Assembly: GCF_005491705.1 (NCBI RefSeq)
Contig: NZ_CP028092.1
Span: 2,480,001 to 2,544,000, forward strand
Direction of reading: 5' to 3'
DNA from: Pontibacter sp. SGAir0037
Lineage (GTDB): Bacteria > Bacteroidota > Bacteroidia > Cytophagales > Hymenobacteraceae
Length of the DNA stretch: 64,000 nt
Shown: positions 54,175-63,529 of the stretch, in pieces
Layout: every line of letters starts with the position of its first letter
Position numbering within the stretch: position 1 is the stretch's first letter
Notes under the pieces: generated by a model
What the model saw: the letters and a program-made list of their open reading frames with translations, nothing else
The model's database searches: none
Told to the model about the DNA's origin: nothing
Program-made: the position numbers and the translations under genes

Positions 54175-55320
54175 CTAAAAGATGCCTAAAAATTTCTTCC
54201 GCTTATAAATGTTATCTAAGTCTTTTTCGAATAGCGTATAAGGGTCGCTGTAAAATTTGATAAAGTCAGGCACACTTTCATGACCAGGATAAGGAGCATA
54301 GTAGTGGGTTGGGCTACGCATATCGTTTCGCCACACCAGCACATAAGCCAATCGCAGGTCATCCCGTTTCATCACCTTCAGCAGTGTTTCCGTCCACCAG
54401 GTTGGGTTAGGAATCGACTCCAGTCCGGTTTCGGTAAAGGCAGCCAGTTTGCCTGCTTTTATCGCATAGTCTGATACAATTTTCAGTTTTCTAAAGGCAG
54501 TTTCCAGGTCATACCTGTCGCGCCCCATATCTGCGTAATTGTCCATTCCCACCATATCTACCCATTCATCCCCAGGGTAACGCTCCAGAAAATCTGCCTC
54601 TGACTCAAATTTATTATCAGGCGAAAACGCATAGATAAAGTTATGCACCCCCAGGCTGTCGCGCAGGTAAGAAACAGTAAAGCGCCAGAGCGTAATAAAG
54701 TCTTCGCGGGATGTATGGGGAGCACCCCACCAGAACCAGCCACCGTCAAACTCATGATATGGCCTGAAAATTACGGGCACTAAGTTTCCATCTGCTCCTT
54801 TGATACTATGCGCCCATTCCCCGATACCATTCAATATTTCCTTATACTGCTCATGGGCTTCACCACCGGGTATAAGCATAGGCACTGCTGCAACCGATAC
54901 AGAATCGGCCCAGTAAAAACCACCCTGGGAAACAGGGTTTGAAAAGTGCCAGGCTACCGTAGTCAGGCCTCCCCTGTTATAGGTGTCCACAACATTGTTG
55001 CGCAGGTCTTCTTTCGCTTTTTGAATTGCCTCCGGTGCCCGGCCTGAAAAACCGCTAAAGTCAACACCAATAACTGCAGGATGCGAACCTGTTACAGACT
55101 TTACATCGGAACGGCCTGGCTCATTTCTCCAGCCGTGCCCGTACTCCGTAGCGTGCTGATGCCCGAACAGGGTATGATTTTGAGAAAGCTTCCGGAGATT
55201 CTTAAACAAGGCTTTGGTTTCTGCCGTTGCCTTCGCATCGATTGGCTTAGCTTTCTGAGCATGTAGACAGCCAGCAGTAAGTATAAGGAATATTAGCGTG
55301 AGTAAAAGGTTTCTCTTCAT
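54175..55320 (-). CDS. GH26 endo-beta-mannanase-like glycosidase
   Basis: 381 residues from ATG 55320. A longer frame begins at 55413, but only the shorter form opens with a signal sequence; LTAGC could be a lipobox, or the cleavage may follow CLHAQ. The (beta/alpha)8 fold of family GH26 shows in NHTLFGHQHATEYGHGW, VIGVDFSGFSG, TTVAWHFSNP, the acid/base Glu in VIFRPYHEFDGGWFWWG and the nucleophile Glu in AAFTETGLES. It hydrolyses beta-1,4-mannans, exported to the periplasm or surface. No SusC/D pair or sugar-uptake genes are adjacent. Confidence 0.93.
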   Translation of the reverse strand: MKRNLLLTLIFLILTAGCLHAQKAKPIDAKATAETKALFKNLRKLSQNHTLFGHQHATEYGHGWRNEPGRSDVKSVTGSHPAVIGVDFSGFSGRAPEAIQKAKEDLRNNVVDTYNRGGLTTVAWHFSNPVSQGGFYWADSVSVAAVPMLIPGGEAHEQYKEILNGIGEWAHSIKGADGNLVPVIFRPYHEFDGGWFWWGAPHTSREDFITLWRFTVSYLRDSLGVHNFIYAFSPDNKFESEADFLERYPGDEWVDMVGMDNYADMGRDRYDLETAFRKLKIVSDYAIKAGKLAAFTETGLESIPNPTWWTETLLKVMKRDDLRLAYVLVWRNDMRSPTHYYAPYPGHESVPDFIKFYSDPYTLFEKDLDNIYKRKKFLGIF

Positions 55321-55496
55321 GAAGGGATTTAACTTTATTCTAAGCAAGAGGTTGCAAGGTATATCCTGCGTCGGGATAAACAAAATGATAAGGCCCCCGG
55401 GAGAAAGCGCCATTTCTGACTTTGAATCTTACAACTAGCCACTATAGCATATTGTGGATTTATCTATATCTTTAGTGAGAACAAACAACTACTTAT

Positions 55497-55961
55497 ATGA
55501 AGACAAAGTACCTGCTTACAGCCTTTATCCTGCTATTTTTTTCCTTCTCGTTTGCGCAGGCACAATCAGCGGCCAGACCAGCTATACGCCTGAACCACAT
55601 TGCTATATATGTACAGAACCTGGAAAAGAGTACTTCTTTTTATAAAAATGTACTTCAATTGGAAGAAATACCGGAGCCCTTCCACGATGGTTTGCATACC
55701 TGGTTTAGCATGGGTGCAGCCGGACAGCTTCATTTGATAAAAGGGGCAAATGGTACTGTTGAACGGAACAAGAATGACCATTTATGCTTCAGTGTGGCTT
55801 CTATTGACGATTTTATAGCTAACCTTCAGAACCATAAGGTAAAATTTACAGATTGGCCCGGCACAGCTCAGAAACCCACTGTGCGTGTAGACGGTGTAAA
55901 ACAGATCTATTTCCAGGACCCCGACGGCCACTGGATAGAAATAAACAACGACTTTAGGTAG
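55497..55961 (+). CDS. VOC-family (glyoxalase-like) protein, exported
   Basis: 154 residues. A signal peptide (about 1-23, ending AQAQ) is unusual for the vicinal-oxygen-chelate fold. The VOC pattern is LNHIAIYVQNLEKSTSFYKN, then HDGLHTWFSMG, NDHLCFSVASIDDF and the end IYFQDPDGHWIEINN, with His, His and Glu as likely metal ligands. Function could be glyoxalase-like detoxification or ring cleavage in the periplasm; the substrate is unknown. TATCTTTA about 55465 resembles a -7 box (one mismatch). It ends before a convergent hydrolase gene. Confidence 0.9.
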   Translation: MKTKYLLTAFILLFFSFSFAQAQSAARPAIRLNHIAIYVQNLEKSTSFYKNVLQLEEIPEPFHDGLHTWFSMGAAGQLHLIKGANGTVERNKNDHLCFSVASIDDFIANLQNHKVKFTDWPGTAQKPTVRVDGVKQIYFQDPDGHWIEINNDFR

Positions 55962-56076
55962 TTTGAAAGTAAAAAGGTTAAAATGTTTGAAAGTGGTTTG
56001 ACCTACAAAGCCGACTATACACTTGGCATTGTAAAAAATTAGTCTACTAAAGCTAACACTTTATCATTCTAAATTT

Positions 56077-56904
56077 CTATCCCCAAAGGCTGAGTTGGGT
56101 TGGCTTTTGCTGTAGTTTGGGTGGTAAGGCGGTTCCGGTACAGGTAATATGATATACGGGGGTTTCTTCGAAACGGGAGGCAACTACCACTTCTGTACCT
56201 TCTGCATACTTATTGAACAGCTCATAAACCAGATCAGTCGAATTGTTGTCTTTAGATAAGTGTGATAGCAGTACATGGCTCATGAAAGCAGGCTTGTAGC
56301 CTGTAAAGAGGTTCAGCGCCTGGCGGTTTGATAAATGTCCGTGCCCGCCTCTGATCCGCTTCTTCAGGTGATACGGGTAACGGCCCTGTTCCAGCATTTT
56401 CTCATCGTAATTCGCTTCCAGAAATACAGCGTGGCAGGTCTGGAAATGCTGAATTACATGATCACAGGGAGCACCAATATCAGTAAATACGCCAATAGTC
56501 ACATCGCCACACGAAACGATAAAGCTGTGCGGATCGGCAGCATCATGAAATTTAGGAAAGGCTGTAACAGTGAAACTGCCAACCTGAACAGGAGCATAGG
56601 CACAGAAAGAGAGTAATTCTACTTTATCAAACGACAGCCTGGCATAGTTTAGGGTATCCGCTGTTATATAAACAGGAATTTTATATTTCCTGGCCAGCAC
56701 AGGTACTCCTTTAATATGATCTGAATGCTCATGCGATACAAAAATAGCCTTTACTTTATGCATCGAAAGGCCCAGCCGGCGCATACGCTTCTCGGTTTCA
56801 AGACAGGAAATACCTACATCCACCAGCACGGCCTCCTGCTGGTTTCCGATATAATAACAATTCCCATTGCTTCCCGAATTTAAAGATGTGATGGCTACTG
56901 ACAT
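56077..56904 (-). CDS. MBL-fold hydrolase, WalJ/YycJ-like
   Basis: 275 residues. It begins with SLNSGSNGNCYYIG and has the metal motif HEHSDH (58-63), FTDIGAPCDHVI, LEANYDEKML and the C-terminal SHLSKDNN. This set fits the YycJ/WalJ group of metallo-beta-lactamase-fold nucleases, tied in other bacteria to DNA double-strand exonuclease activity or cell-wall-linked coordination of replication. It lies 55 bases downstream of the DEAD-box helicase gene on the same strand and is probably co-transcribed with it. Confidence 0.92.
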   Translation of the reverse strand: MSVAITSLNSGSNGNCYYIGNQQEAVLVDVGISCLETEKRMRRLGLSMHKVKAIFVSHEHSDHIKGVPVLARKYKIPVYITADTLNYARLSFDKVELLSFCAYAPVQVGSFTVTAFPKFHDAADPHSFIVSCGDVTIGVFTDIGAPCDHVIQHFQTCHAVFLEANYDEKMLEQGRYPYHLKKRIRGGHGHLSNRQALNLFTGYKPAFMSHVLLSHLSKDNNSTDLVYELFNKYAEGTEVVVASRFEETPVYHITCTGTALPPKLQQKPTQLSLWG

Positions 56905-56959
56905 ACTTCCACAAAGAAACAGCTTTTTCAGCTGTTAATCAACCCACTGCAGCCCCTCT

Positions 56960-58102
56960 TTAGTAACCCTGTAAATTAATATCGTCGGTAGGCAGCATGG
57001 GAACACGCTTGCCCATTTTCTTTTGTATGATACGGAAGTGGTGTTCATCTTCCGGCGTTACCAAAGAGATTGCTTTCCCGGATGCTTCTGCTCTGCCTGT
57101 TCTGCCAATCCGGTGCACATAGTCTTTCGGCGAACGCGGCAGCTCGTAATTAATCACGAAGGGCAGAAATTTAATATCTATACCGCGTGAGGCCAGGTCA
57201 GTTGCGACCAATACCCTTATTTTACCTGCTTTGAACTGCTTGAGAGCTTCGGTTCTGCCTCCCTGGCTTTTCTCGCCATGAAAGGCCGCCGCTGCTACAC
57301 CGTTTTTCATAAGCTTCCCGACCACATTGTCTGCCGCCCTGATAGAGGAAGTGAATACCAGCACCTGCTCCATATTCTCCTGCTGAATCAGGTAACGCAG
57401 TAAAGGCCCTTTGCGCTCAGCCGGAGTCTGGTAAGCTACCTGATCGATCAAATCGGGAACAACAGCCTCTTCCTCAATTTCGATTCTGAATGGATCCTGC
57501 AGTAAGTCGCTCAGGTAAGCCTCTACTTCTTCGCCTTTGGTAGCGGAAAATAGAATATTCTGTCTTTTTGCCGGCAGCAGCGCCAGCACCTTGTTCACCT
57601 CTTCCTGAAAGCCCAGGTTCAGCATTTTATCGGCCTCATCCAGCACCAGCACCTCTACCTCGGAAAGGTGTACCGCGTTGGAAGAAATGAGATCAAGTAA
57701 CCTTCCGGGAGTAGCTACCAGTACCTCCACACCACTCAGCTGCATCATCTGCGGATTAATGGAAACCCCTCCGAATACCGCCAGCGACTTTACCCGGCGC
57801 AACAGGTGCCTGCTGAAAGCCTGAAACACCTCCCCTACCTGCACCGCCAGTTCCCGGGTTGGCACCAGCACCAATGCTTTAATGTACCTGTTACGGGAAA
57901 TCTTCTTGTTTTTAAGCAACTCGAGCACCGGTAATACATAGCCTGCTGTTTTCCCGGAGCCTGTCTTGGCTATTCCAGTTACATCCTTTCCTTTTAAAAT
58001 GGCAGGAATGGCCTCTGACTGAATCGGGTAAGGCTGTGTATAACCGAGGTCTTCTATGGCTTTTAGAAGAGGAGCAGACAAACCAAGAGAAGCAAATGAC
58101 AT
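56960..58102 (-). CDS. DEAD-box RNA helicase, RhlE-like
   Basis: 380 residues, a minimal helicase core with no extended C-terminal tail. Motifs: Q motif PYPIQSEAIPAI, Walker A AKTGSGKT (45-52), PTRELA, TPGRLL, VLDEADKML as motif II, SATKG as motif III (SAT), VATDLASRGID, and YVHRIGRTGRA as motif VI. It unwinds RNA duplexes in ribosome assembly or RNA decay. A -7 box (58135-58142) lies just upstream; the WalJ-like gene follows. Confidence 0.94.
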   Translation of the reverse strand: MSFASLGLSAPLLKAIEDLGYTQPYPIQSEAIPAILKGKDVTGIAKTGSGKTAGYVLPVLELLKNKKISRNRYIKALVLVPTRELAVQVGEVFQAFSRHLLRRVKSLAVFGGVSINPQMMQLSGVEVLVATPGRLLDLISSNAVHLSEVEVLVLDEADKMLNLGFQEEVNKVLALLPAKRQNILFSATKGEEVEAYLSDLLQDPFRIEIEEEAVVPDLIDQVAYQTPAERKGPLLRYLIQQENMEQVLVFTSSIRAADNVVGKLMKNGVAAAAFHGEKSQGGRTEALKQFKAGKIRVLVATDLASRGIDIKFLPFVINYELPRSPKDYVHRIGRTGRAEASGKAISLVTPEDEHHFRIIQKKMGKRVPMLPTDDINLQGY

Positions 58103-58407
58103 AGCGTTGGGGTTAAGTTGATAAGCTTTGGCCTCAAAGTTACTAAATTTCTTCTGCCTTATGGCACATCTGAAACGACACTTAGTCGCAAAGCCCTCCC
58201 AGAGCTGGCTTGTTCGATTGAGTTAGCTGCGTCTTAAAATATTTCGGTGCAGGATATAGCAAACCTTTAGAGGCACAGGCAGCCAGTTTTACAGGAAATT
58301 TATTCAGATTTACTAACATAATTCATCGTTTTGTTTAATAAACAGAAACATAAGTATGCCTTTACGTATTTATAGCAGATTCCCGAATACTACTTAGATT
58401 AAACAAA
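58103..58407. other. Divergent intergenic region, helicase and small hypothetical
   Basis: Carries the helicase promoter at 58135-58142. The rest is AT-rich; no -7 box was identified for the plus-strand gene at 58408. Confidence 0.4.
58135..58142 (-). promoter_or_regulatory. -7 promoter box of the DEAD-box helicase gene
   Basis: Minus strand TAACTTTG, exact TAnnTTTG match, 32 bases before the ATG at 58102. Confidence 0.55.
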
Positions 58408-58689
58408 ATGGTTAAAAAGAGTGCCAAGCAGGCTGTGAAGGATGTGCTGAAGATTGAGTTGGAGGAACAGCATTCTCAGGAACTTTACTATAGCATCTGT
58501 GCCTTCCTGATGGAAAAACACGAGTTATGCTACATTGATATTATCGAGTTTAAATATGCACTCCTGCTCGACGATTATGACCAGGACCTGGTAGATTACC
58601 TGGTGATGGAGTATGTGCTGGACAAAATGAAAAAGCAGCATGGCCTTATACTTGCAACGCTTACTTATCTGGTAACAAGTAAGTCCTGA
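58408..58689 (+). CDS. Small hypothetical protein
   Basis: 93 residues, no signal or membrane helix. It is mostly helical, with an acidic first half (EEQHSQELYYSICAFLMEKH) and a coherent hydrophobic pattern (YALLLDDYDQDLVDYLVMEY) that suggests a small soluble four-helix protein. No family recognised. It is divergent from the helicase gene and precedes the GH97 gene by 177 AT-rich bases. Confidence 0.6.
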   Translation: MVKKSAKQAVKDVLKIELEEQHSQELYYSICAFLMEKHELCYIDIIEFKYALLLDDYDQDLVDYLVMEYVLDKMKKQHGLILATLTYLVTSKS

Positions 58690-58866
58690 AAACCGCAAAC
58701 CTTTAGGTTTTAACTTGTGCCCTACTTAATCATCTAATTTAACGGCATCATATTCAGCTTATATATTATTAGATATCTTATACATTATAGAAATATACTT
58801 CTTCTTTTTCCTATGCTTTATTATTTGTAAGTTAAGGCTTCCAAATAAGCACTAATTCAACTATAT

Positions 58867-60861
58867 ATGAAGCACAGGTTATTTCTGTTAGTCTTTCTGA
58901 TAGGCTATAGCGGCGGTGTATTTGCCCAAGACTATACCGTACAATCTCCCGATGGCAAGATAAAGGCAACAGTAGATGTAAAAGATAAAATTACATACGC
59001 TGTTACGCATGAAGCAGATCAGGTAATTGCTCCCTCTCCAATTTCCTTGAAACTTACTACCGGAGAAACGCTCGGGGCAAAACCCAGGGTACGCAACACA
59101 AAGCGTAATACTGTAAACCAAACCATCCAGGCCCCGATTTATAAAAAAGCCCAGGTTACCGATCATTACAACGAGCTGGTATTAAACTTTAACGGTGATT
59201 ACAGTGTGATATTCAGGGCGTACAACGATGGGGTTGCCTACCGCTTTGCCACCTCCAGAAAAAAAGACTTTACAGTAGAGGGCGAAGAAGCAACTTTTAA
59301 CTTTAATGCCGATTATAAAGCCATTGTGCCTTATGTAAAGCAGTATGAGAAAAACTCAATTGAGCAACAGTTCTGGAATTCGTATGAAAACACCTATACC
59401 CACGCACCACTTTCCGGGCTGGATCCGGAAAGGCTGGCTTTTTTACCTTTGGTAGTGGAAGTAGCCAATGGCAAGAAAGTCTGTATCACTGAATCTGACC
59501 TGGAAAGTTATCCTGGCATGTACCTGATCAACAGGAACGGCCAAAACAGTTTAACAGGTGTATTTGCACCTTACCCGAAAACCATAGAGCAAGGCGGCCA
59601 TAACCAGTTGCAGTTACTCGTGAAAGAGCGTGAAAACTACATCGCCAAAGCCAAAGGTACCCGCAACTTCCCCTGGCGTGCAATTATAATAGCGGCGCAG
59701 GACAAAGAACTTGCTAACAATGATATGGTGTACAAACTGGCTTCTGCCTCCCGTGTAAAAGATGCGTCCTGGATAAACCCGGGCAAAGTAGCCTGGGACT
59801 GGTGGAACGACTGGAACATAGCGGGTGTAGACTTTAAATCGGGGGTAAACAACCCGACTTATAAATATTACATTGATTTTGCATCTGCCAACAACATCGA
59901 GTACGTGATCCTGGATGAAGGCTGGGCTGTAAATCTGCAGGCTGATCTGATGCAGGTGGTACCGGAAATAAACCTGGAAGAATTACTTAGCTATGCTAAG
60001 CAAAAGAATGTCGGTATTATTCTTTGGGCCGGCTACCACGCTTTTGACCGCGACATGGAAAAGGTGGCCAAGCATTATGCAGCCATGGGCGTAAAAGGAT
60101 TTAAAGTTGACTTTATGGATCGGGACGACCAGATGGCCGTGGATTTTTACTACAGAGCCGCCGAGACAGGAGCCCGCCATAAATTACTGATCGATTTTCA
60201 TGGTGCCTACAAACCAACCGGTTTGCAGAGAACTTATCCGAACGTGATCAATTTTGAAGGTGTACACGGTTTGGAGCAAATGAAGTGGTCGGCCCCCGAG
60301 GTAGACCAGGTAACATACGATGTAACCATACCCTTTATACGCATGCTGGCTGGCCCAATGGATTATACACAAGGTGCCATGCGCAATGCCTCCAAAGGAA
60401 ACTATCGCCCGATCAACTCCGAGCCGATGAGCCAGGGCACACGTTGCCGGCAACTGGCAGAATATGTAATTTTTGAATCTCCGCTCAACATGCTGGCCGA
60501 TAATCCATCCGTTTATATGAAAGAACCCGAAAGCACAAAATTCATTGCTTCGGTACCGGAAGTCTGGGACAATACAATAGCCCTGGAAGGAAAAATTGCT
60601 GAGCACGTGGCACTGGCCCGCCGCAAAGGAGATGTATGGTATGTTGGTGCACTTACCAACTGGGATGCCAGAGAAATGGAGCTGGACCTGTCTTTTTTAG
60701 GGGATGGCAACTACAGAGCAGAGGTTTTCAGAGACGGTGTGAATGCGAACCGTACCGGCTCCGACTATAAACATGAAACCATAGAAATTCCGCAGAACAG
60801 GAAGCTGAAAATTGCTATGGCGCCAGGAGGAGGCTACGTAGCCAGGATTTTTAAACAATAA
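58867..60861 (+). CDS. GH97 glycosidase, retaining (alpha-galactosidase-like) type
   Basis: 664 residues, the usual GH97 size; signal peptide about 1-20 (ending VFAQ). It has an N-terminal beta-super-sandwich, a (beta/alpha)8 barrel and a C-terminal beta domain. GH97 comprises inverting SusB-like alpha-glucosidases and retaining enzymes. Here Asp415 (FKVDFMDRDDQ) and Glu470 (GVHGLEQ) stand at the nucleophile and acid/base positions I recall for the retaining Bacteroides enzyme BtGH97b; SusB types lack that Asp. It is therefore more likely an alpha-galactosidase than a starch enzyme. Acts in the periplasm. No polysaccharide-utilisation genes are adjacent. Confidence 0.93.
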   Translation: MKHRLFLLVFLIGYSGGVFAQDYTVQSPDGKIKATVDVKDKITYAVTHEADQVIAPSPISLKLTTGETLGAKPRVRNTKRNTVNQTIQAPIYKKAQVTDHYNELVLNFNGDYSVIFRAYNDGVAYRFATSRKKDFTVEGEEATFNFNADYKAIVPYVKQYEKNSIEQQFWNSYENTYTHAPLSGLDPERLAFLPLVVEVANGKKVCITESDLESYPGMYLINRNGQNSLTGVFAPYPKTIEQGGHNQLQLLVKERENYIAKAKGTRNFPWRAIIIAAQDKELANNDMVYKLASASRVKDASWINPGKVAWDWWNDWNIAGVDFKSGVNNPTYKYYIDFASANNIEYVILDEGWAVNLQADLMQVVPEINLEELLSYAKQKNVGIILWAGYHAFDRDMEKVAKHYAAMGVKGFKVDFMDRDDQMAVDFYYRAAETGARHKLLIDFHGAYKPTGLQRTYPNVINFEGVHGLEQMKWSAPEVDQVTYDVTIPFIRMLAGPMDYTQGAMRNASKGNYRPINSEPMSQGTRCRQLAEYVIFESPLNMLADNPSVYMKEPESTKFIASVPEVWDNTIALEGKIAEHVALARRKGDVWYVGALTNWDAREMELDLSFLGDGNYRAEVFRDGVNANRTGSDYKHETIEIPQNRKLKIAMAPGGGYVARIFKQ

Positions 60862-60865
60862 AAAG

Positions 60866-60900
60866 AAAAGAGCCGGCATACATTGTGTTCCGGCTCTTTT
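60866..60900. terminator. Intrinsic terminator after GH97
   Basis: Arms AAAAGAGCCGG (60866-60876) and CCGGCTCTTTT (60890-60900) with a 13-base loop; convergent with the DUF922-like gene, so usable on both strands. Confidence 0.85.
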
Positions 60901-60920
60901 GCTTTAGTGCACTGCCACGC

Positions 60921-62090
60921 TTACTTACTCGCTTTCTTATCAAAGGCACGTAGTTCCTCATCAATTTTCTGGTTCCAGCGTTCCTGGGCCAGCCGATCAA
61001 GCCCATGCCGTGTCTCCATATCATATTGTTCCTGCATACGGTTCATCTCCCTGAAAGACTCAATATACTGGTACTGCATAATGCTGTTATAGTCGGCCAC
61101 TGTCAGGTTTTCGGGCTGCACCTTTTGCTTGTACCGCTCGGACACCAGCTTTACAATATCAAAATGGCGCTGCTCATGGTTCAGCCCGTAAGGGTCTTTC
61201 CCGGCTCTCACCCACGAGTAGTCCTTCACCATAAACACGCGCATCGTCAGATAAATATTAATAATCCCCTTTTCAACTTCAAAACGGCTCTCGTATCCAA
61301 AGCTCGGGAAAACTGACGCTGCAAACGAACTGGGTTTGGAAGGGCTGCCTCTGAAGTCGTTCCAAGTTAACGGACGGCTGGCATTATAAAAAACTGTATC
61401 GGCGTTTTGCGCTACATGATCTGAGATGAACACCCTAACCTCCCTGGCCAGCTTCTCATTCACATCGGCTTCCTTGTCCATCCAGGTATTCAGGTATTTG
61501 AGCGCGTTAACCAGTGATTGGCGCAGTGCAGGTTCTACCGCTGTTTGTTTTCTGGGGGATCTGCCATACTTAGCCCCGCCTTTGTACTGCAGCAACTGAA
61601 CGGTCTCTCCATCACGCTTTAAATCAAATTCCATCACAACAGATACCTTTCCTTCTACTGTACCAGTTGCACCTGCGCTCTCTGTAACCTTTAACTCCTT
61701 TAGCCTGATAATGACAGGCCGCAGCTTTGTATTCTGAGGCAGACTTTTGTTAAGATACTGCTTAAGCCCGGCTATAGTCCCGCCTTTCAGATCAATGGCT
61801 TGCGTAGCACCGGGTTTATCCGTGCCTACAGTCTCAGGGAAAAGATAGGCAACAGCTTTCCGGTCTTTGCGCTCATCTACAACATCTGCTATGTAAAACT
61901 CTTTCGGTGTGAAAGGCATTGGCTCTGCCACCAGCGCAATTGGCTCCAGCTGATTTAACGGCTGTCCGGCTGCCCAGCAGAGCAACATGGCCACTATGGC
62001 ACAAAGCCACAACCCTACTTGTTTCGGCAGAAAAGCCAGCAGCTGGGTAATCTTATACCTAAAGCTATTTTGTTTACATGTTTGATTCAT
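60921..62090 (-). CDS. DUF922-like membrane-anchored protein with HExxH-like motif
   Basis: 389 residues. A cytosolic N-terminus and one membrane helix (about 26-42) suggest inner-membrane anchoring with an outside domain. The C-terminal half carries FYNASRPLTWNDFRGSPSK, the typical DUF922 opening (RPLTWNDFxG), and GLNHEQRHFDIVKL, where HEQRH (305-309) resembles a zinc-protease HExxH. The last ~50 residues form a long charged helix. DUF922 proteins are proposed metalloproteases, with no proven substrate to my knowledge. It lies 148 bases downstream of ung on the same strand. Confidence 0.8.
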   Translation of the reverse strand: MNQTCKQNSFRYKITQLLAFLPKQVGLWLCAIVAMLLCWAAGQPLNQLEPIALVAEPMPFTPKEFYIADVVDERKDRKAVAYLFPETVGTDKPGATQAIDLKGGTIAGLKQYLNKSLPQNTKLRPVIIRLKELKVTESAGATGTVEGKVSVVMEFDLKRDGETVQLLQYKGGAKYGRSPRKQTAVEPALRQSLVNALKYLNTWMDKEADVNEKLAREVRVFISDHVAQNADTVFYNASRPLTWNDFRGSPSKPSSFAASVFPSFGYESRFEVEKGIINIYLTMRVFMVKDYSWVRAGKDPYGLNHEQRHFDIVKLVSERYKQKVQPENLTVADYNSIMQYQYIESFREMNRMQEQYDMETRHGLDRLAQERWNQKIDEELRAFDKKASK

Positions 62091-62238
62091 TACCAGGTCA
62101 GGTTGAAAGGCCGCTTATCTGCTACGACAATACACTATGTAACATGTACTACTTTATCAGCATGCAGCAAGGGCTTTTTCCTGCAACATTGTCGCGTTTC
62201 TTTCAGTTCGTAACCCGGAATGAAATCAAAAATTTATA

Positions 62239-62901
62239 CTACCAAACAATCGGCTCCTTTCCCTGCGACTCCAGATAGGCGTTCGCCTTACTGAAATGGC
62301 GGCTACCAAAGAAACCTCTATCGGCTGCAAAAGGGGATGGATGGGCAGCCTGTAATACCAGGTGCTTACCGGCATCAATAAAGGCTCCTTTCTTTTGAGC
62401 ATAGGCACCCCACAACATAAACACTACTCCTTCCTTTCGGTCGTTTACCTGCTTTATAACGGCATCGGTAAAATCTTCCCATCCTTTTTTCTGATGAGAA
62501 CCCGCTGCTCCGGCCCTTACTGTAAGTGTGGCATTTAGTAACAGCACCCCCTGTTTTGCCCAGCGCTCCAGGTTACCCGTTGGCGGTAGGTCTTTTCCCA
62601 GGTCAGACTTAATTTCTTTGAAAATATTAATAAGAGAAGGCGGTGTACGCACTTTATCGCTCACAGAAAAAGCAAGCCCGTTTGCCTGGTTTGGCCCGTG
62701 GTAAGGGTCCTGCCCCAGTATAACTACTTTTACCTCATCGAAGGGACACATGGCAAAAGCATTAAAAATCTGGTTGCCGGGCGGGTAAACTTTTTGGCTG
62801 GCGTATTCGTCTTTAACAAAGGCTACAAGGTTTTTGAAATACGGTTTTTCAAATTCATCTTGTAATACATTTTGCCAGCTTTCTTCTATCTTTACAGTCA
62901 T
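62239..62901 (-). CDS. ung: Uracil-DNA glycosylase, family 1
   Basis: 220 residues, standard length. The water-activating loop GQDPYHG has Asp65, followed by GLAFSV, LLLNATLTVRAG and the minor-groove loop HPSPFAADRGFFGS. It removes uracil from DNA in base excision repair. The ATG at 62901 fits the family start. The apaG promoter on the other strand lies about 15 bases beyond this ATG. Confidence 0.97.
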   Translation of the reverse strand: MTVKIEESWQNVLQDEFEKPYFKNLVAFVKDEYASQKVYPPGNQIFNAFAMCPFDEVKVVILGQDPYHGPNQANGLAFSVSDKVRTPPSLINIFKEIKSDLGKDLPPTGNLERWAKQGVLLLNATLTVRAGAAGSHQKKGWEDFTDAVIKQVNDRKEGVVFMLWGAYAQKKGAFIDAGKHLVLQAAHPSPFAADRGFFGSRHFSKANAYLESQGKEPIVW

Positions 62902-62915
62902 TGAAGGAGAAGTTT

Positions 62916-62923
62916 TAACTTTG
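62916..62923 (+). promoter_or_regulatory. Candidate -7 promoter box for apaG
   Basis: TAACTTTG, exact TAnnTTTG match, 81 bases before the apaG ATG. Confidence 0.45.
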
Positions 62924-63003
62924 GAATAAAACAGGTTGTTTCGGTGTTAGCAAACTATACCTGACCCAGAAACAATTGCTAATTATACAAAAAACTCTGT
63001 AAC

Positions 63004-63390
63004 ATGGATACAAAAACTACAGAAGGAGTAAAAGTTACGGTTACGGCCAACTACCTTCCAGATTATTCCAGTCCGGTACAGCAGCACTATGTATTTGCTT
63101 ATAAGATTCATATAGAGAATACCAGCGAATTTACGGTGAAGCTTCTTCGCCGCCACTGGTTTATACACGATGCGACCGGCACAGTGCGTGAAGTGGAGGG
63201 AGAAGGTGTAGTAGGCCAGCAGCCTGTGCTGGAATCGGGAGAGTCGCACGAGTATGTTTCGGGCTGCAACCTGAAAACAGGAATTGGTAAAATGCGCGGC
63301 ACCTACCTGATGGAGCGCCTGGTTGACGGCAGGCAGTTTAAGGTAACTATTCCTGAATTTGTGCTGATAGTGCCTTACAAGCTGAACTAA
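63004..63390 (+). CDS. apaG: ApaG family protein
   Basis: 128 residues, the full single-domain size. It opens with TEGVKVTVTANYLPDYSSP and continues through FAYKIHIENTSEFTVKLLRR, HWFIHDATGTVREVEGEGVVGQQPVL and ESGESHEYVSGCNLKTGIGKMRG, the fibronectin-III-like ApaG fold. In enterobacteria apaG is linked to Co/Mg efflux phenotypes; the molecular role is not settled. It is a single gene, transcribed away from ung. Confidence 0.96.
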   Translation: MDTKTTEGVKVTVTANYLPDYSSPVQQHYVFAYKIHIENTSEFTVKLLRRHWFIHDATGTVREVEGEGVVGQQPVLESGESHEYVSGCNLKTGIGKMRGTYLMERLVDGRQFKVTIPEFVLIVPYKLN

Positions 63391-63453
63391 GGGTGAGCAT
63401 ACTATATTATTAGCTAATTTTAATATTATACTATTTTTTCCAAGCACAAATGC

Positions 63454-63461
63454 TATTTTTG
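63454..63461 (+). promoter_or_regulatory. Candidate -7 promoter box for the methyltransferase gene
   Basis: TATTTTTG, exact TAnnTTTG match, 69 bases before the GTG at 63530. Confidence 0.45.
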
Positions 63462-63529
63462 CCAGGCAACAGAATTTATTCTGCTTATTACAACCTGAAG
63501 CAAACTTTATTAACCCTAAGAAATTATAA

